The position numbers and the translations under genes are program-made. Source: Bacillus luti (GTDB taxonomy: Bacteria > Bacillota > Bacilli > Bacillales > Bacillaceae_G). From it: 41,402 nucleotides of DNA. Below the pieces are notes generated by a model that ran no database searches, was not told the origin of the DNA, and saw nothing but the letters and a program-made list of their open reading frames with translations. Of the stretch, positions 1 through 7,240 are shown piece by piece. The stretch's first letter is position 1. Every line of letters starts with the position of its first letter. The stretch covers positions 1-41,402 of the forward strand of contig NZ_MACI01000092.1 in NCBI RefSeq assembly GCF_001884105.1, in the 5' to 3' direction.

Positions 1-1
1 G

Positions 2-550
2 ATTATGGATAATAATCAAATGCCAAATATGATGCCGATTATGGATAATAATCAAATGCCAAATATGATGCCAATTATGGATAATAATCAAATGCCAAAT
101 ATGATGCCAATTATGGATAATAATCAAATGCCAAATATGATGCCGATTATGGATAACAATCAACCACCGAACATGATGCCATATCAAATGCCATATCAAC
201 AGCCTATGATGCCACCGAATCCGTATTATCAACAACCAAATCCATATCAAATGCCATATCAGCAAGGGGCACCGTTTGGACCGCAATATACGTCTATGCC
301 AAATCCAAATATGATGCCAATGGATAATAATATGCCGCCGCTCGTGCAGGGTGAGGAAGATTGTGGGTGTGGTGGAGACAGTAGACTGTATAGTCCGCAG
401 CCAGGTGGGCCACAATATGCGAATCCTTTATATTATCAACCAACTCAGTCAGCATATGCACCACAGCCAGGAACGATGTATTACCAACCAGATCCACCAA
501 ATGTATTTGGAGAACCTGTTTCAGAAGAAGAGGAAGAAGAGGAAGTTTAA
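2..550 (+). CDS. safA: SafA/ExsA-type spore coat/exosporium assembly protein, C-terminal part (5' truncated)
   Basis: The reading frame is open at the left edge, so only the C-terminal part of about 182 residues is present; the N-terminal LysM domain expected of SafA/ExsA would lie outside. Four copies of a 12-residue unit (MDNNQMPNMMPI) run from position 5 to 148, then one degenerate copy. A Pro/Gln/Tyr/Met-rich region, a Cys motif (EEDCGCGG) and an acidic tail (SEEEEEEEV) follow. In the B. cereus group the SafA homologue is ExsA, a morphogenetic protein known for many C-terminal oligopeptide repeats and needed for coat and exosporium assembly. The neighbours (a coxA-like gene, then bofC and ruvAB) match the safA locus of Bacillus. 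A strong terminator follows directly. The assignment rests on repeats, composition and synteny, because the diagnostic domain is not visible. Confidence 0.8.
   Translation: MMDNNQMPNMMPIMDNNQMPNMMPIMDNNQMPNMMPIMDNNQMPNMMPIMDNNQPPNMMPYQMPYQQPMMPPNPYYQQPNPYQMPYQQGAPFGPQYTSMPNPNMMPMDNNMPPLVQGEEDCGCGGDSRLYSPQPGGPQYANPLYYQPTQSAYAPQPGTMYYQPDPPNVFGEPVSEEEEEEEV
5..184 (+). repeat. Tandem 36-bp coding repeat (five units, last one degenerate)
   Basis: Units at 5-40, 41-76, 77-112 and 113-148 encode the same 12 residues and differ only in a synonymous third base (ccg or cca before the final Ile codon). The unit at 149-184 has diverged (QPPNMMPY). The array probably extends beyond the left edge. Near-identical, in-frame 36-bp units predict variation in copy number between strains. 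Confidence 0.9.
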
Positions 551-578
551 AAAAGGCGGGATTATTCCCGCCTTTTTT
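551..578 (+). terminator. Intrinsic terminator of safA/exsA
   Basis: An 11-bp perfect stem (aaaaggcggga / tcccgcctttt) with a 4-nt loop, followed by a T run, begins just after the stop codon. Confidence 0.9.
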
Positions 579-657
579 GTATGTAGATTTATTTAGAAAG
601 CGGAAGATGCACATCAAGTGTTAGAAAATTCCTAGTGAAATATTAACAGTGTAAAAA

Positions 658-721
658 TCCTCTCTGTTACTCATCATAAGAGGGAGCTTTTCAGAAGAGA
701 AGTTCATCCTAACAGAGGGGG
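658..721 (+). promoter_or_regulatory. Leader helix that would cover the SD of the coxA-like gene
   Basis: Bases 658-669 (tcctctctgtta) can pair without a break with 710-721 (taacagaggggg): 12 pairs, two of them G-U. The right arm contains the whole SD (agaggggg) of the TTG start at 730. CCTCT (659-663) can instead pair with AGAGG (679-683), which would free the SD. A T run (722-726) follows the right arm, so the helix could also act as a terminator. The pairing is read directly; any function is inference. Confidence 0.4.
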
Positions 722-729
722 TTTTTGTA

Positions 730-1374
730 TTGAATACGAAAGTAAAAGTGATTGCTGCTTCTTTGTTAGTTACCAGTGCATTAGCTGCATGTGGTACACC
801 AAAAGATAATAACGCAATGGATGGACGTAATTACAATTACGAGCGTACATCTTATAATGATACACACCAGTATCGCGACAATGTGGCGCGTAACGATCGT
901 TATACAGACTATGTAACATATAGAAACGGTCGTAACGATACAGGATATAATTATTACCGTGATGTAAATTACAACGGACAAATTGCAAATCCGCACCCAA
1001 CACGTAATATTACAATGAACAATTCATACATTAACAACGATGGTAAAACTGCAGAAAAAATTACGAATCGTGTGAAACGTATGAATAACGTAGACAGGGT
1101 ATCTACAGTTGTATATGGAAACGATGTAGCGATTGCAGTAAAACCACGTAATCCAGTATCGAATGAAACAGCGCTTGCAAACGAAATTCGTCAAGCTGTT
1201 GCAAATGAAGTTGGAAACAGAAATGTGTACGTTTCTGTAAGAAATGATATGTTTACTCGTGTGGATGCAATGAACACACGTTTACGTAATGGCACCGTTA
1301 CAAACGATTTTAATCGTGACATAGTGAATATGTTCCGAGACATTCGTTACGGTTTAACTGGTACTATGCGATAG
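730..1374 (+). CDS. coxA: YhcN/YlaJ-family sporulation lipoprotein, CoxA-like
   Basis: 214 residues starting at TTG, with SD agaggggg 8 nt upstream. A lipoprotein signal peptide ends in lipobox LAAC, giving lipidated Cys21. The next 80 residues are low complexity, rich in Asn, Tyr, Arg and Asp. From about residue 100 comes a folded domain with alternating strands and helices (AEKITNRVKRMNNVDRVSTVV), typical of the YhcN/YlaJ spore lipoprotein family. In B. subtilis the gene after safA is coxA (yrbB), encoding a spore cortex protein of this family, so synteny supports the name. The protein is probably anchored in a forespore or spore membrane; its molecular activity is unknown. The SD is predicted to be base-paired in a leader helix. 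A terminator follows. Confidence 0.75.
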   Translation: MNTKVKVIAASLLVTSALAACGTPKDNNAMDGRNYNYERTSYNDTHQYRDNVARNDRYTDYVTYRNGRNDTGYNYYRDVNYNGQIANPHPTRNITMNNSYINNDGKTAEKITNRVKRMNNVDRVSTVVYGNDVAIAVKPRNPVSNETALANEIRQAVANEVGNRNVYVSVRNDMFTRVDAMNTRLRNGTVTNDFNRDIVNMFRDIRYGLTGTMR

Positions 1375-1380
1375 CAAAAC

Positions 1381-1410
1381 AAAAGAGGAAGGGCTAGCCC
1401 TTCCTCTTTA
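1381..1410. terminator. Bidirectional intrinsic terminator
   Basis: A 13-bp perfect inverted repeat (aaagaggaagggc / gccctttcctcttt-like arms, tiny TA loop) lies between the coxA-like gene and the convergent membrane gene, with A and T tracts at both ends. It overlaps the stop codon of the minus-strand gene. Confidence 0.85.
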
Positions 1411-1851
1411 TTCATCGTCGTCTTGTAAACGACGTTTTTTTATAAAATAACTAACGGAGTACGATGCTAAAAAGCATAGGAAGAGAATACTACCTGTTAA
1501 AATAGCTTCAAAGAGAGGTCTTTCTGGACTGAAAATGATATAGATAATAGCCATAACGATTCCAACAATAAGAGAGCGTAAAACAATTTTGTAATAAGGA
1601 GTTAACTGTATTTCCTTTTCGCTTTCTTCTACATCGATAGAAATGCTTAACTGTAAATAACTAAGTACCATACTCGTAAGAATAAATAATAACCATAATG
1701 GAGATTTTGTAATTTGATCCGCTCCTTCAGTGAATCCGATATAGCCTAAAATACCAATTATACCAAGTGATTGAAAAAGAAAAGCAATACGTATGTTCTT
1801 TAATGTTTGTAGAATGAGACGTTCATCCTTTATTTTTTTCACAATATCCAT
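1408..1851 (-). CDS. Conserved hypothetical membrane protein, four predicted TM segments
   Basis: 147 residues. I do not recognise a named family. A charged N-terminus (residues 1-20, rich in Lys and Arg) is followed by four hydrophobic segments at roughly 22-42, 52-70, 90-110 and 114-136, and a basic/acidic tail (KKRRLQDDDE). The TM2-TM3 linker is acidic (VEESEKE). No catalytic motif is visible. It starts at ATG (complement of 1849-1851) with an SD (aggag) a few bases upstream. It stands alone on the minus strand between the coxA-like gene and the putative sRNA. The topology suggests a small integral membrane protein; substrate and role are unknown. Confidence 0.7.
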   Translation of the reverse strand: MDIVKKIKDERLILQTLKNIRIAFLFQSLGIIGILGYIGFTEGADQITKSPLWLLFILTSMVLSYLQLSISIDVEESEKEIQLTPYYKIVLRSLIVGIVMAIIYIIFSPERPLFEAILTGSILFLCFLASYSVSYFIKKRRLQDDDE

Positions 1852-1971
1852 CTCCTGTTTATTATGATTTCGATGTACATTTATTGTAACATATATATTG
1901 CATTTATCAATTTATAATTTACATGAAGTGATTTATAATAAAGGGGAGATAAAAATTTTTTTATAAATATG

Positions 1972-2000
1972 TTGCACTTATACGTTATTAATGTTATATT
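1972..2000 (+). promoter_or_regulatory. SigA-type promoter with extended -10 for the putative sRNA
   Basis: -35 TTGCAC (1972-1977), a 17-bp spacer, then -10 TATATT (1995-2000) preceded by TG at 1992-1993 (TGn extended -10). The predicted start is near 2007. No ORF with an SD follows, only the structured segment and terminator. Confidence 0.7.
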
Positions 2001-2006
2001 AGCAAA

Positions 2007-2124
2007 GCGATGAGCTAATTTACGTAAGACGAGAGATATGCTTAAGTGCTAAACACGCGAATGTGGTCGCCTGGTCTCTCGCCGTAAACGCATCAAGACG
2101 CCTGCTTTGCAGGCGTCTTTCATT
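2007..2124 (+). ncRNA. Putative structured small RNA, about 115-120 nt
   Basis: Between a strong promoter and an intrinsic terminator lies a stretch with stacked helices. TTTACG (2019-2024) pairs with CGTAAA (2083-2088), and inside it CGAGAGA (2030-2036) pairs with TCTCTCG (2075-2081). These enclose an apical region of about 38 nt holding a weak CAC/GTG hairpin. No plausible ORF with an SD is present, and the flanking genes are an opposite-strand membrane gene and arsR. The 434-bp gap 1852-2286 has nothing else I can identify. I cannot match it to a known family from memory; it is not 6S RNA, SRP RNA, tmRNA or RNase P RNA. The RNA could also be a short attenuated transcript, but no downstream gene fits. 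Confidence 0.6.
2095..2124 (+). terminator. Intrinsic terminator of the putative sRNA
   Basis: An 11-bp GC-rich perfect stem (aagacgcctgc / gcaggcgtctt) with a TTT loop, followed by tcatttt. Confidence 0.85.
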
Positions 2125-2286
2125 TTATATGAATATAAAGGGAAGAATGGAGGAATCCAATCTTCCTTTTTTTATTGAAGTAAAAGTCGGAAAATAAAGT
2201 TATTTACAAGTGTATATGAAAGAGTTACTATTTAATGGTAATATATTACATGTTTTTTAGATATAAAAAGTTGGGATGAATAGGAT

Positions 2287-2607
2287 ATGGAGAATTTTGA
2301 ATGTAGAAATACAGAAGTTGTATTAGAGAAATTTCAGGTCGTAACACCTATATTTCAGGCGTTGGGAGATGAGAATCGTCAGCAAATTATTATGCTGTTG
2401 TTAGAAAGCAAACAGATGAATGTAACGCAAATAACCGATAAAATGGGGATTTCTAGACCAGCTGTTTCGCATCATTTGAAAATTTTAAGACAAGCAGAAC
2501 TAATTGTAGCGAATCGACATGGAAAAGAAATTTTTTATTCTATAATAGCTGGAGAATTTTTAAAGCAGGTGAAGGATTTACTACAAGCAATAGAGTCAAA
2601 TTATTAA
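2287..2607 (+). CDS. ArsR-family winged-helix transcriptional regulator
   Basis: 106 residues, starting at ATG 2287. It is a typical small ArsR/SmtB-type dimeric repressor: a dimerisation helix around residues 15-28 (VVTPIFQALGDENRQQII), then the DNA-reading HTH at about 43-70 (MNVTQITDKMGISRPAVSHHLKILRQAELI) and a wing (ANRHGKEIFYSI). The usual metal-binding ELCVC motif in the recognition region is absent (NVTQI instead), and the only Cys is near the N-terminus, so it probably senses something other than a thiol-bound metal, or uses a different site. It lies 67 bp upstream of an EamA transporter on the same strand and most likely controls it; a perfect 8-bp inverted repeat sits between the two. 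The specific ligand is unknown. Confidence 0.85.
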   Translation: MENFECRNTEVVLEKFQVVTPIFQALGDENRQQIIMLLLESKQMNVTQITDKMGISRPAVSHHLKILRQAELIVANRHGKEIFYSIIAGEFLKQVKDLLQAIESNY

Positions 2608-2621
2608 TTTTTTTTAACTAA

Positions 2622-2659
2622 CACGTAAACATGTTTAAACTTTTAAACTTATTTACGTG
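2622..2659. promoter_or_regulatory. Inverted repeat between arsR and the EamA gene, possible operator
   Basis: CACGTAAA (2622-2629) and TTTACGTG (2652-2659) form a perfect 8-bp dyad with a 22-nt spacer. Inside it is the palindrome GTTTAAAC (2633-2640), followed by a half copy. No T tract follows, so a protein-binding site is more likely than a terminator. Confidence 0.35.
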
Positions 2660-2674
2660 AAAGGGGTAATAAAA

Positions 2675-3604
2675 ATGAACAGAATAAATCGTATGTATGT
2701 AATTATGCTATTTGTTCCTTTGTTTTGGGGTGGGTCTTTTGCAACAGCAGAGCATGTTATTACTGAAATTCCACCGATTACTGCGGCGACAATTCGTTTT
2801 GGCTTAGCGGGTTGTATTTTAATCGGTATAGTTTTTATGAAATCTGAGTGGAATACAAGTTTGTTATTAAAGAATTGGAAAGGGCTGTTATTTGTATCGT
2901 TAACAGGTATTTTTGGCTATAATGTTTTTTTCTTTATGGGACTTAACTATACTTCTACTTTGAATGGCTCGCTTATTATTGCTACAATGCCCGTTTTTGT
3001 AACATTGGGAGCAATATTATTTTTTAAAGAGTCTTGGAGTATAAAAGTCGGAATAAGTTTAATTTTGTCCCTTATCGGTGTAATAGTTGTTATTACGAGT
3101 GGTTCATTGAATACACTTACGTCTTTGTCATTTAATAAGGGGGATCTTTTATTTATAGCTGCTTTAGTCTGTGGGGTGTTATATAGCTTAACAGGAAAAA
3201 AAGTTATGAGTGGTGTCTCCCCTTTGTTGACGACAATGAGTATGACGGTATTGGGTACTGTGTTTTTAGCAGGCCTTTCTCTATATGAAGATGGATGGGG
3301 AAAGGTTGGGACGTTTTCTTTACAGGGATGGATAGAAATGTTGTATATGGTCATATGCGGGACATTAATTGGATATATCGTGTTTAATAAAGGAGTAGAA
3401 GAGCTAGGTGCAAGCACAGCGAGTATGTATTTAAATCTAACTCCTATTGTAGCTACTGGTATATCAGTTGCCTTATATGGAGCAGCTGTTACGTGGCAAC
3501 AAATAGTTGGAATGGTAATCGTATTAATTGGAGTCTATATAGCGACGGTACAATCAAATAAAGATATAAAAAAGCTTTCAAGCAATCAATATGTTTCGAA
3601 ATAG
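2675..3604 (+). CDS. EamA/DMT-family transporter
   Basis: 309 residues from ATG 2675; this start is preferred over an upstream GTG at 2657 because the SD (aaagggg) lies 8 nt before it. The protein has about ten hydrophobic segments in two EamA repeats of five, with signature stretches such as VPLFWGGSFATAEHVI in repeat 1 and GVEELGASTASMYLNLTPIVA in repeat 2. DMT exporters of this size export or import small metabolites across the cytoplasmic membrane. The substrate cannot be told from sequence. It is very likely co-regulated by the adjacent ArsR protein. No clear terminator follows within the 120 bp before bofC. Confidence 0.88.
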   Translation: MNRINRMYVIMLFVPLFWGGSFATAEHVITEIPPITAATIRFGLAGCILIGIVFMKSEWNTSLLLKNWKGLLFVSLTGIFGYNVFFFMGLNYTSTLNGSLIIATMPVFVTLGAILFFKESWSIKVGISLILSLIGVIVVITSGSLNTLTSLSFNKGDLLFIAALVCGVLYSLTGKKVMSGVSPLLTTMSMTVLGTVFLAGLSLYEDGWGKVGTFSLQGWIEMLYMVICGTLIGYIVFNKGVEELGASTASMYLNLTPIVATGISVALYGAAVTWQQIVGMVIVLIGVYIATVQSNKDIKKLSSNQYVSK

Positions 3605-3724
3605 GTAGAAATCATTGGACTCTATAAGTCTTAATGGGAGTAATCTATGAATTAGGGATAAAACCCCCATTTCCGGAAAAGCTACAAATGAAAGTTTGAT
3701 TTTGCCTAAAAGAGGTGAACGGAA

Positions 3725-4255
3725 ATGAAATGGATACTGATTACAATGCAAGCGTTCGTTATGATGTTTTGTTTAGTTTATGAAACGAGTGCAAGGGCGG
3801 AAGGGCCAGTACCAGAAGTAACAGAGAAAGACCCTCAAGTTACAATTTTATTAGAGCGCATGTATGTTGATGGAGAAGTAAGTGAAGAAATATTTACAGA
3901 AAAAGTAGCGGATTTAGAAAAGTTTTTACAGCAATATAAAGAGTGGCAACTTGTTGATCGTGATGATGTGCAAATTGTATTACAAAAGAAAGTTGATGAT
4001 ATTTCTCCCTTATTGAAAACGAGTGGTTATTTCGGTGTTTCAGAGGAAGGGATATTACAAATCTTTAAAGGTGTGCCGCAAAGTGATAACGCGATTCATT
4101 CTTTTTTTCAAATTGATATGAAAAAGCTAGAGAGTTATGAACGGGCGAAGTTGAAGCGTGGTATTCGTATTAAGTCAAAAGAAGGATTCGTGAAGACAAT
4201 CGAAAAAATGAAGCAATATGCAGTACAAAGTAAGAAAAAAAGCAGCTCATGGTGA
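3725..4255 (+). CDS. bofC: BofC, inter-compartment signalling protein of the sigma-K checkpoint
   Basis: 176 residues, close to the usual length of BofC (about 170). A signal peptide (residues 1 to about 25, ending SARA) directs it out of the cytosol. In B. subtilis BofC is made in the forespore, secreted into the intermembrane space and inhibits the SpoIVB protease, delaying pro-sigma-K processing. The N-terminal BofC domain has the region with alternating acidic and hydrophobic residues (EEIFTEKVADLEKFLQQY) and the C-terminal domain the FFQIDM/LKRGIRIKSK segment. Position just upstream of ruvA (here separated by one minus-strand gene) matches Bacillus. The SD (agaggtga) precedes ATG 3725. 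The stop codon lies inside the terminator stem. Confidence 0.88.
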   Translation: MKWILITMQAFVMMFCLVYETSARAEGPVPEVTEKDPQVTILLERMYVDGEVSEEIFTEKVADLEKFLQQYKEWQLVDRDDVQIVLQKKVDDISPLLKTSGYFGVSEEGILQIFKGVPQSDNAIHSFFQIDMKKLESYERAKLKRGIRIKSKEGFVKTIEKMKQYAVQSKKKSSSW

Positions 4256-4266
4256 GCTGCTTTTTC
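4236..4266. terminator. Bidirectional terminator between bofC and the siderophore-binding gene
   Basis: Stem agcagctca / tgagctgct with a 3-nt loop, flanked by an A run on the left and a T run on the right, so it can serve both convergent genes. It includes the bofC stop codon. Confidence 0.85.
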
Positions 4267-5211
4267 TTATTTATTTTTATCTAAAATTTGTTTTGCGATT
4301 TCATCAATTAGCATATCTTTTCCGATTGGATTGAATGCTTTCGTATTGAATACTTCGTTTGATACTTCATATACGTGATTGCTTTTTACTGCTTTATTAT
4401 CTTTCCAAACGGCACTGTTTTTATAGTCTTCGTACACTTTATCAGCTTCTCCGCCGAAGTTTACAACGAACATTTGGTCAGGCTGGAATGCAACAAGACC
4501 TTCTAGTGATACTTGCGCCATCGTTTGCTTTAAATCTGTACCTTTTGTTGCTGGAAGTTTTAAGTCGTTAAAGATGATGTCACCGTATCCGAAGCTACCG
4601 TATACACGGAAGTTTTGTGGTGTAACTGCAACGAACATAAAGTTTTCATCTTTTGTTTTTTCTTTAATTTTTTTAGATAAAGAGTCTGCTTTTTTATCGT
4701 AGTCTGCAATCCATTTGTCAGCTTTCTTCTCTTCGTCAAATAGCTTGCTTACTTCTTTAAACTTACCGCGCCAATCTTCTAAGTTTGTTTCTAGAACAAC
4801 TGTCGGTGCAACCTTTTCTAATTGATCATAAATTTTCAATTGACGATTATTTAAAATAATTAAGTCTGGTTTTAAAGCAGTAACAGCTTCTAAATCGACT
4901 TTAGGTGCCCAGTACCACCCTACTGCTTTTACGCCATCTAATTTTTCTGTTAAATGATTTTGGATTTTATCTTTATATGTGTTTGCTGTACCAACAGGTT
5001 TGTGTCCAAGAAGTAATAATTCTTCTGTTGATCCAGATAAATCAACAATTCTCTTTGGATTTACTGGAATTGTAGCTTCCCCTTTAGCGTGTTTTACAAC
5101 TTTTGTTTTCGGTTGTTCTTTTGCTTTTGATTCTTCCTTTTGAGAAGAACAGCCAACGATAGAAAGAACAACTAGCATGATAGTAAATAAAATAAATACC
5201 TTCTGTTTCAT
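4267..5211 (-). CDS. Iron-siderophore ABC transporter substrate-binding lipoprotein
   Basis: 314 residues. A signal peptide with lipobox IVGC gives lipidated Cys21, followed by a charged linker and a periplasmic-binding-protein fold of the FecB/FhuD (class III) type: VNPKRIVDLSGSTEELLLLGHKPVG near the start of lobe 1, LEAVTALKPDLIIL in the middle, and GLVAFQPDQMFVV and AFNPIGKDMLIDEIA in lobe 2. Such proteins capture ferric siderophores at the outer face of the membrane and pass them to a FecCD-type permease and ATPase. Neither partner gene is nearby, so this is an orphan receptor. A near-perfect Fur box lies just upstream, supporting iron-repressed expression. The B. cereus group has several paralogues; which siderophore it binds cannot be decided from sequence alone. 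Confidence 0.9.
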   Translation of the reverse strand: MKQKVFILFTIMLVVLSIVGCSSQKEESKAKEQPKTKVVKHAKGEATIPVNPKRIVDLSGSTEELLLLGHKPVGTANTYKDKIQNHLTEKLDGVKAVGWYWAPKVDLEAVTALKPDLIILNNRQLKIYDQLEKVAPTVVLETNLEDWRGKFKEVSKLFDEEKKADKWIADYDKKADSLSKKIKEKTKDENFMFVAVTPQNFRVYGSFGYGDIIFNDLKLPATKGTDLKQTMAQVSLEGLVAFQPDQMFVVNFGGEADKVYEDYKNSAVWKDNKAVKSNHVYEVSNEVFNTKAFNPIGKDMLIDEIAKQILDKNK

Positions 5212-5237
5212 CCTGATGTAACCCCTTTAATTAGTAT

Positions 5238-5252
5238 TGATAATCATTATCG
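5238..5252 (-). promoter_or_regulatory. Fur box upstream of the siderophore-binding gene
   Basis: TGATAATCATTATCG matches the 7-1-7 Fur core (TGATAATnATTATCA) with one mismatch. It lies 27 bp upstream of the start codon of the minus-strand gene, where bound Fur would block transcription when iron is plentiful. Confidence 0.85.
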
Positions 5253-5399
5253 ACTTCTGTATATTAATGTGCTTCAACCTTTCTGTCAATGGAAAATAAC
5301 AGAAGTTTCAAATAGAGAACATTTGTTGGGGCAGTCTCGCTTTTCTATCATTAAATATGTTAAAATGGAATACATGATTTAAGAGGGAGAGATCGTATT

Positions 5400-6017
5400 T
5401 TGTTTGAATATGTTACAGGTTACGTGGAGTATGTAGGACCGGAATATGTCGTAATTGACCATAATGGAATTGGTTATCAAATTTTCACACCGAATCCGTA
5501 TGTATTTCAAAGAAGTAAGCAAGAAATCCGTGTCTATACATATCATTATGTGAGAGAAGATATTATGGCGCTTTACGGGTTTAAAACACGTGAAGAGCGT
5601 TTATTATTTACAAAATTGTTAGGTGTATCTGGTATTGGACCAAAAGGTGCCCTTGCAATTTTAGCTTCTGGTCAAACAGGACAGGTCGTTCAAGCGATTG
5701 AACATGAAGATGAGAAGTTTTTAGTGAAGTTCCCAGGGGTCGGAAAGAAAACCGCGCGTCAAATGATTTTAGATTTAAAAGGAAAACTAGCAGATGTTGT
5801 ACCAGATGCATTTGTTGATTTATTCTCAGACGAAGAACGTTTTGATGAGAAGAAAGGTTCATCAGCTGAGCTGGATGAGGCGCTAGAAGCTCTGCGCGCA
5901 CTTGGATACGCAGAACGAGAAGTTTCTCGCGTTGTACCAGAGTTATTAAAAGAATCATTGACGACGGATCAGTATATTAAAAAGGCACTTAGTCTTTTAC
6001 TAAATGGTAAGAGGTGA
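5400..6017 (+). CDS. ruvA: Holliday junction branch migration complex subunit RuvA
   Basis: 205 residues starting at TTG. RuvA forms a tetramer on Holliday junctions and loads the RuvB motor. Domains: an OB fold at about 1-63 ([20 protein letters not shown]), two helix-hairpin-helix DNA-binding motifs ([12 protein letters not shown] at 73-84 and [12 protein letters not shown] at 111-122), an acidic flexible linker (about 137-155) and the RuvB-binding domain III at the C-terminus. The gene overlaps the start region of ruvB and opens the ruvAB-queA-tgt-yajC operon. The weak TTG start, with SD gagggag about 9 nt away, may limit its synthesis. Confidence 0.96.
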
Positions 6018-6022
6018 GTATA

Positions 6023-7024
6023 ATGGACGAACGTCTCCTTTCAGGGGAATCTGCATATGAAGATGTGGATTTAGAATATTCATTACGGCCACAAACGCTC
6101 CGTCAGTATATTGGCCAAGATAAGGCGAAACATAATTTAGAGGTGTTTATTGAAGCTGCGAAAATGCGTGAAGAAACGCTAGATCACGTGCTCTTATATG
6201 GACCGCCAGGGCTTGGTAAAACGACGCTTGCGAATATTATTGCAAATGAAATGGGCGTGAATGTTAGAACAACTTCAGGACCGGCAATTGAAAGACCAGG
6301 TGATTTAGCTGCTGTCTTAACAGCACTTCAGCCAGGGGATGTATTATTTATTGATGAAATTCATCGTTTGCATAGATCAATTGAAGAAGTACTATATCCT
6401 GCGATGGAAGACTTCTGTCTTGATATTGTAATTGGGAAAGGACCGTCAGCACGGTCTGTACGATTAGACTTACCTCCATTTACATTAGTTGGGGCAACGA
6501 CGCGTGCAGGTGCATTATCAGCGCCGCTTCGTGACCGTTTCGGTGTGCTTTCAAGATTAGAGTATTACACAGTAGATCAGCTTTCTGAGATTGTTGAACG
6601 TACAGCAGAAGTATTCGAAGTTGAAATTGACTCGTTAGCCGCACTAGAAATTGCAAGACGTGCTCGTGGTACACCTCGTATTGCAAATCGTTTATTACGA
6701 CGTGTACGTGATTTCGCACAAGTTCGTGGTAACGGAACGGTTACAATGGAAATCACACAAATGGCGTTAGAACTATTGCAAGTAGATAAATTAGGACTCG
6801 ATCATATCGATCATAAATTATTGCTTGGTATTATTGAAAAATTCCGTGGTGGCCCAGTTGGATTAGAGACTGTTTCGGCAACGATTGGAGAAGAATCTCA
6901 TACGATTGAAGATGTGTATGAGCCGTATTTATTACAAATTGGCTTTTTACAACGAACGCCAAGAGGCCGAATCGTAACGCCGCTTGCATATGAGCATTTC
7001 GGAATGGAGATGCCAAAAGCATGA
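6023..7024 (+). CDS. ruvB: Holliday junction ATP-dependent DNA helicase RuvB
   Basis: 333 residues from ATG 6023; an in-frame GTG at 6014 overlaps ruvA but lies on the SD (gaggtgag), so the ATG is preferred. This AAA+ motor drives branch migration of Holliday junctions with RuvA. Walker A is GPPGLGKT (60-67), Walker B LFIDEIH (108-114), sensor 1 GATTRAG (157-163), followed by the arginine-finger region APLRDRFG (167-174). The C-terminal winged helix ends in [17 protein letters not shown]. It is translationally coupled to ruvA and overlaps the next gene by four bases (ATGA). Confidence 0.97.
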   Translation: MDERLLSGESAYEDVDLEYSLRPQTLRQYIGQDKAKHNLEVFIEAAKMREETLDHVLLYGPPGLGKTTLANIIANEMGVNVRTTSGPAIERPGDLAAVLTALQPGDVLFIDEIHRLHRSIEEVLYPAMEDFCLDIVIGKGPSARSVRLDLPPFTLVGATTRAGALSAPLRDRFGVLSRLEYYTVDQLSEIVERTAEVFEVEIDSLAALEIARRARGTPRIANRLLRRVRDFAQVRGNGTVTMEITQMALELLQVDKLGLDHIDHKLLLGIIEKFRGGPVGLETVSATIGEESHTIEDVYEPYLLQIGFLQRTPRGRIVTPLAYEHFGMEMPKA

Positions 7025-7221
7025 CGGAGATGCCGAAATTGCTTATTACAGCAGGTATCTTACTTATCGTTGTTGGATTAGCTTGGAAGTTCATTGGAAG
7101 ACTTCCAGGCGATATTTTTGTGAAAAAAGGAAACGTTACCTTTTATTTTCCTATCATTACATGTATTGTGTTAAGTATTGTATTATCTTTTATTATGTAT
7201 ATAATAAATCGATTCAAATAA
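7021..7221 (+). CDS. DUF2905 family small membrane protein
   Basis: 66 residues with two TM helices (about 5-24 and 42-62) separated by a short, conserved loop containing GRLPGDI, the hallmark of DUF2905. The ATG overlaps the ruvB stop codon (ATGA), so the two are translationally coupled. The family is widespread in Bacillus between ruvB and queA. No function is established and none is visible here. Confidence 0.88.
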   Translation: MTEMPKLLITAGILLIVVGLAWKFIGRLPGDIFVKKGNVTFYFPIITCIVLSIVLSFIMYIINRFK

Positions 7222-7240
7222 GAAATAGGTGGATACAGTT

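Noticed and set aside
5-148. Direct repeats at the left edge as a CRISPR array
   Set aside because: Units are contiguous 36-bp copies with no spacers, in frame and coding; they are protein repeats.
2657-2674. Upstream GTG start of the EamA gene
   Set aside because: It overlaps the inverted repeat and the SD; the ATG at 2675 has ideal spacing.
2947-3417. 156-codon minus-strand ORF inside the EamA gene
   Set aside because: No SD, and the plus strand encodes a clear ten-TM transporter with proper start signals.
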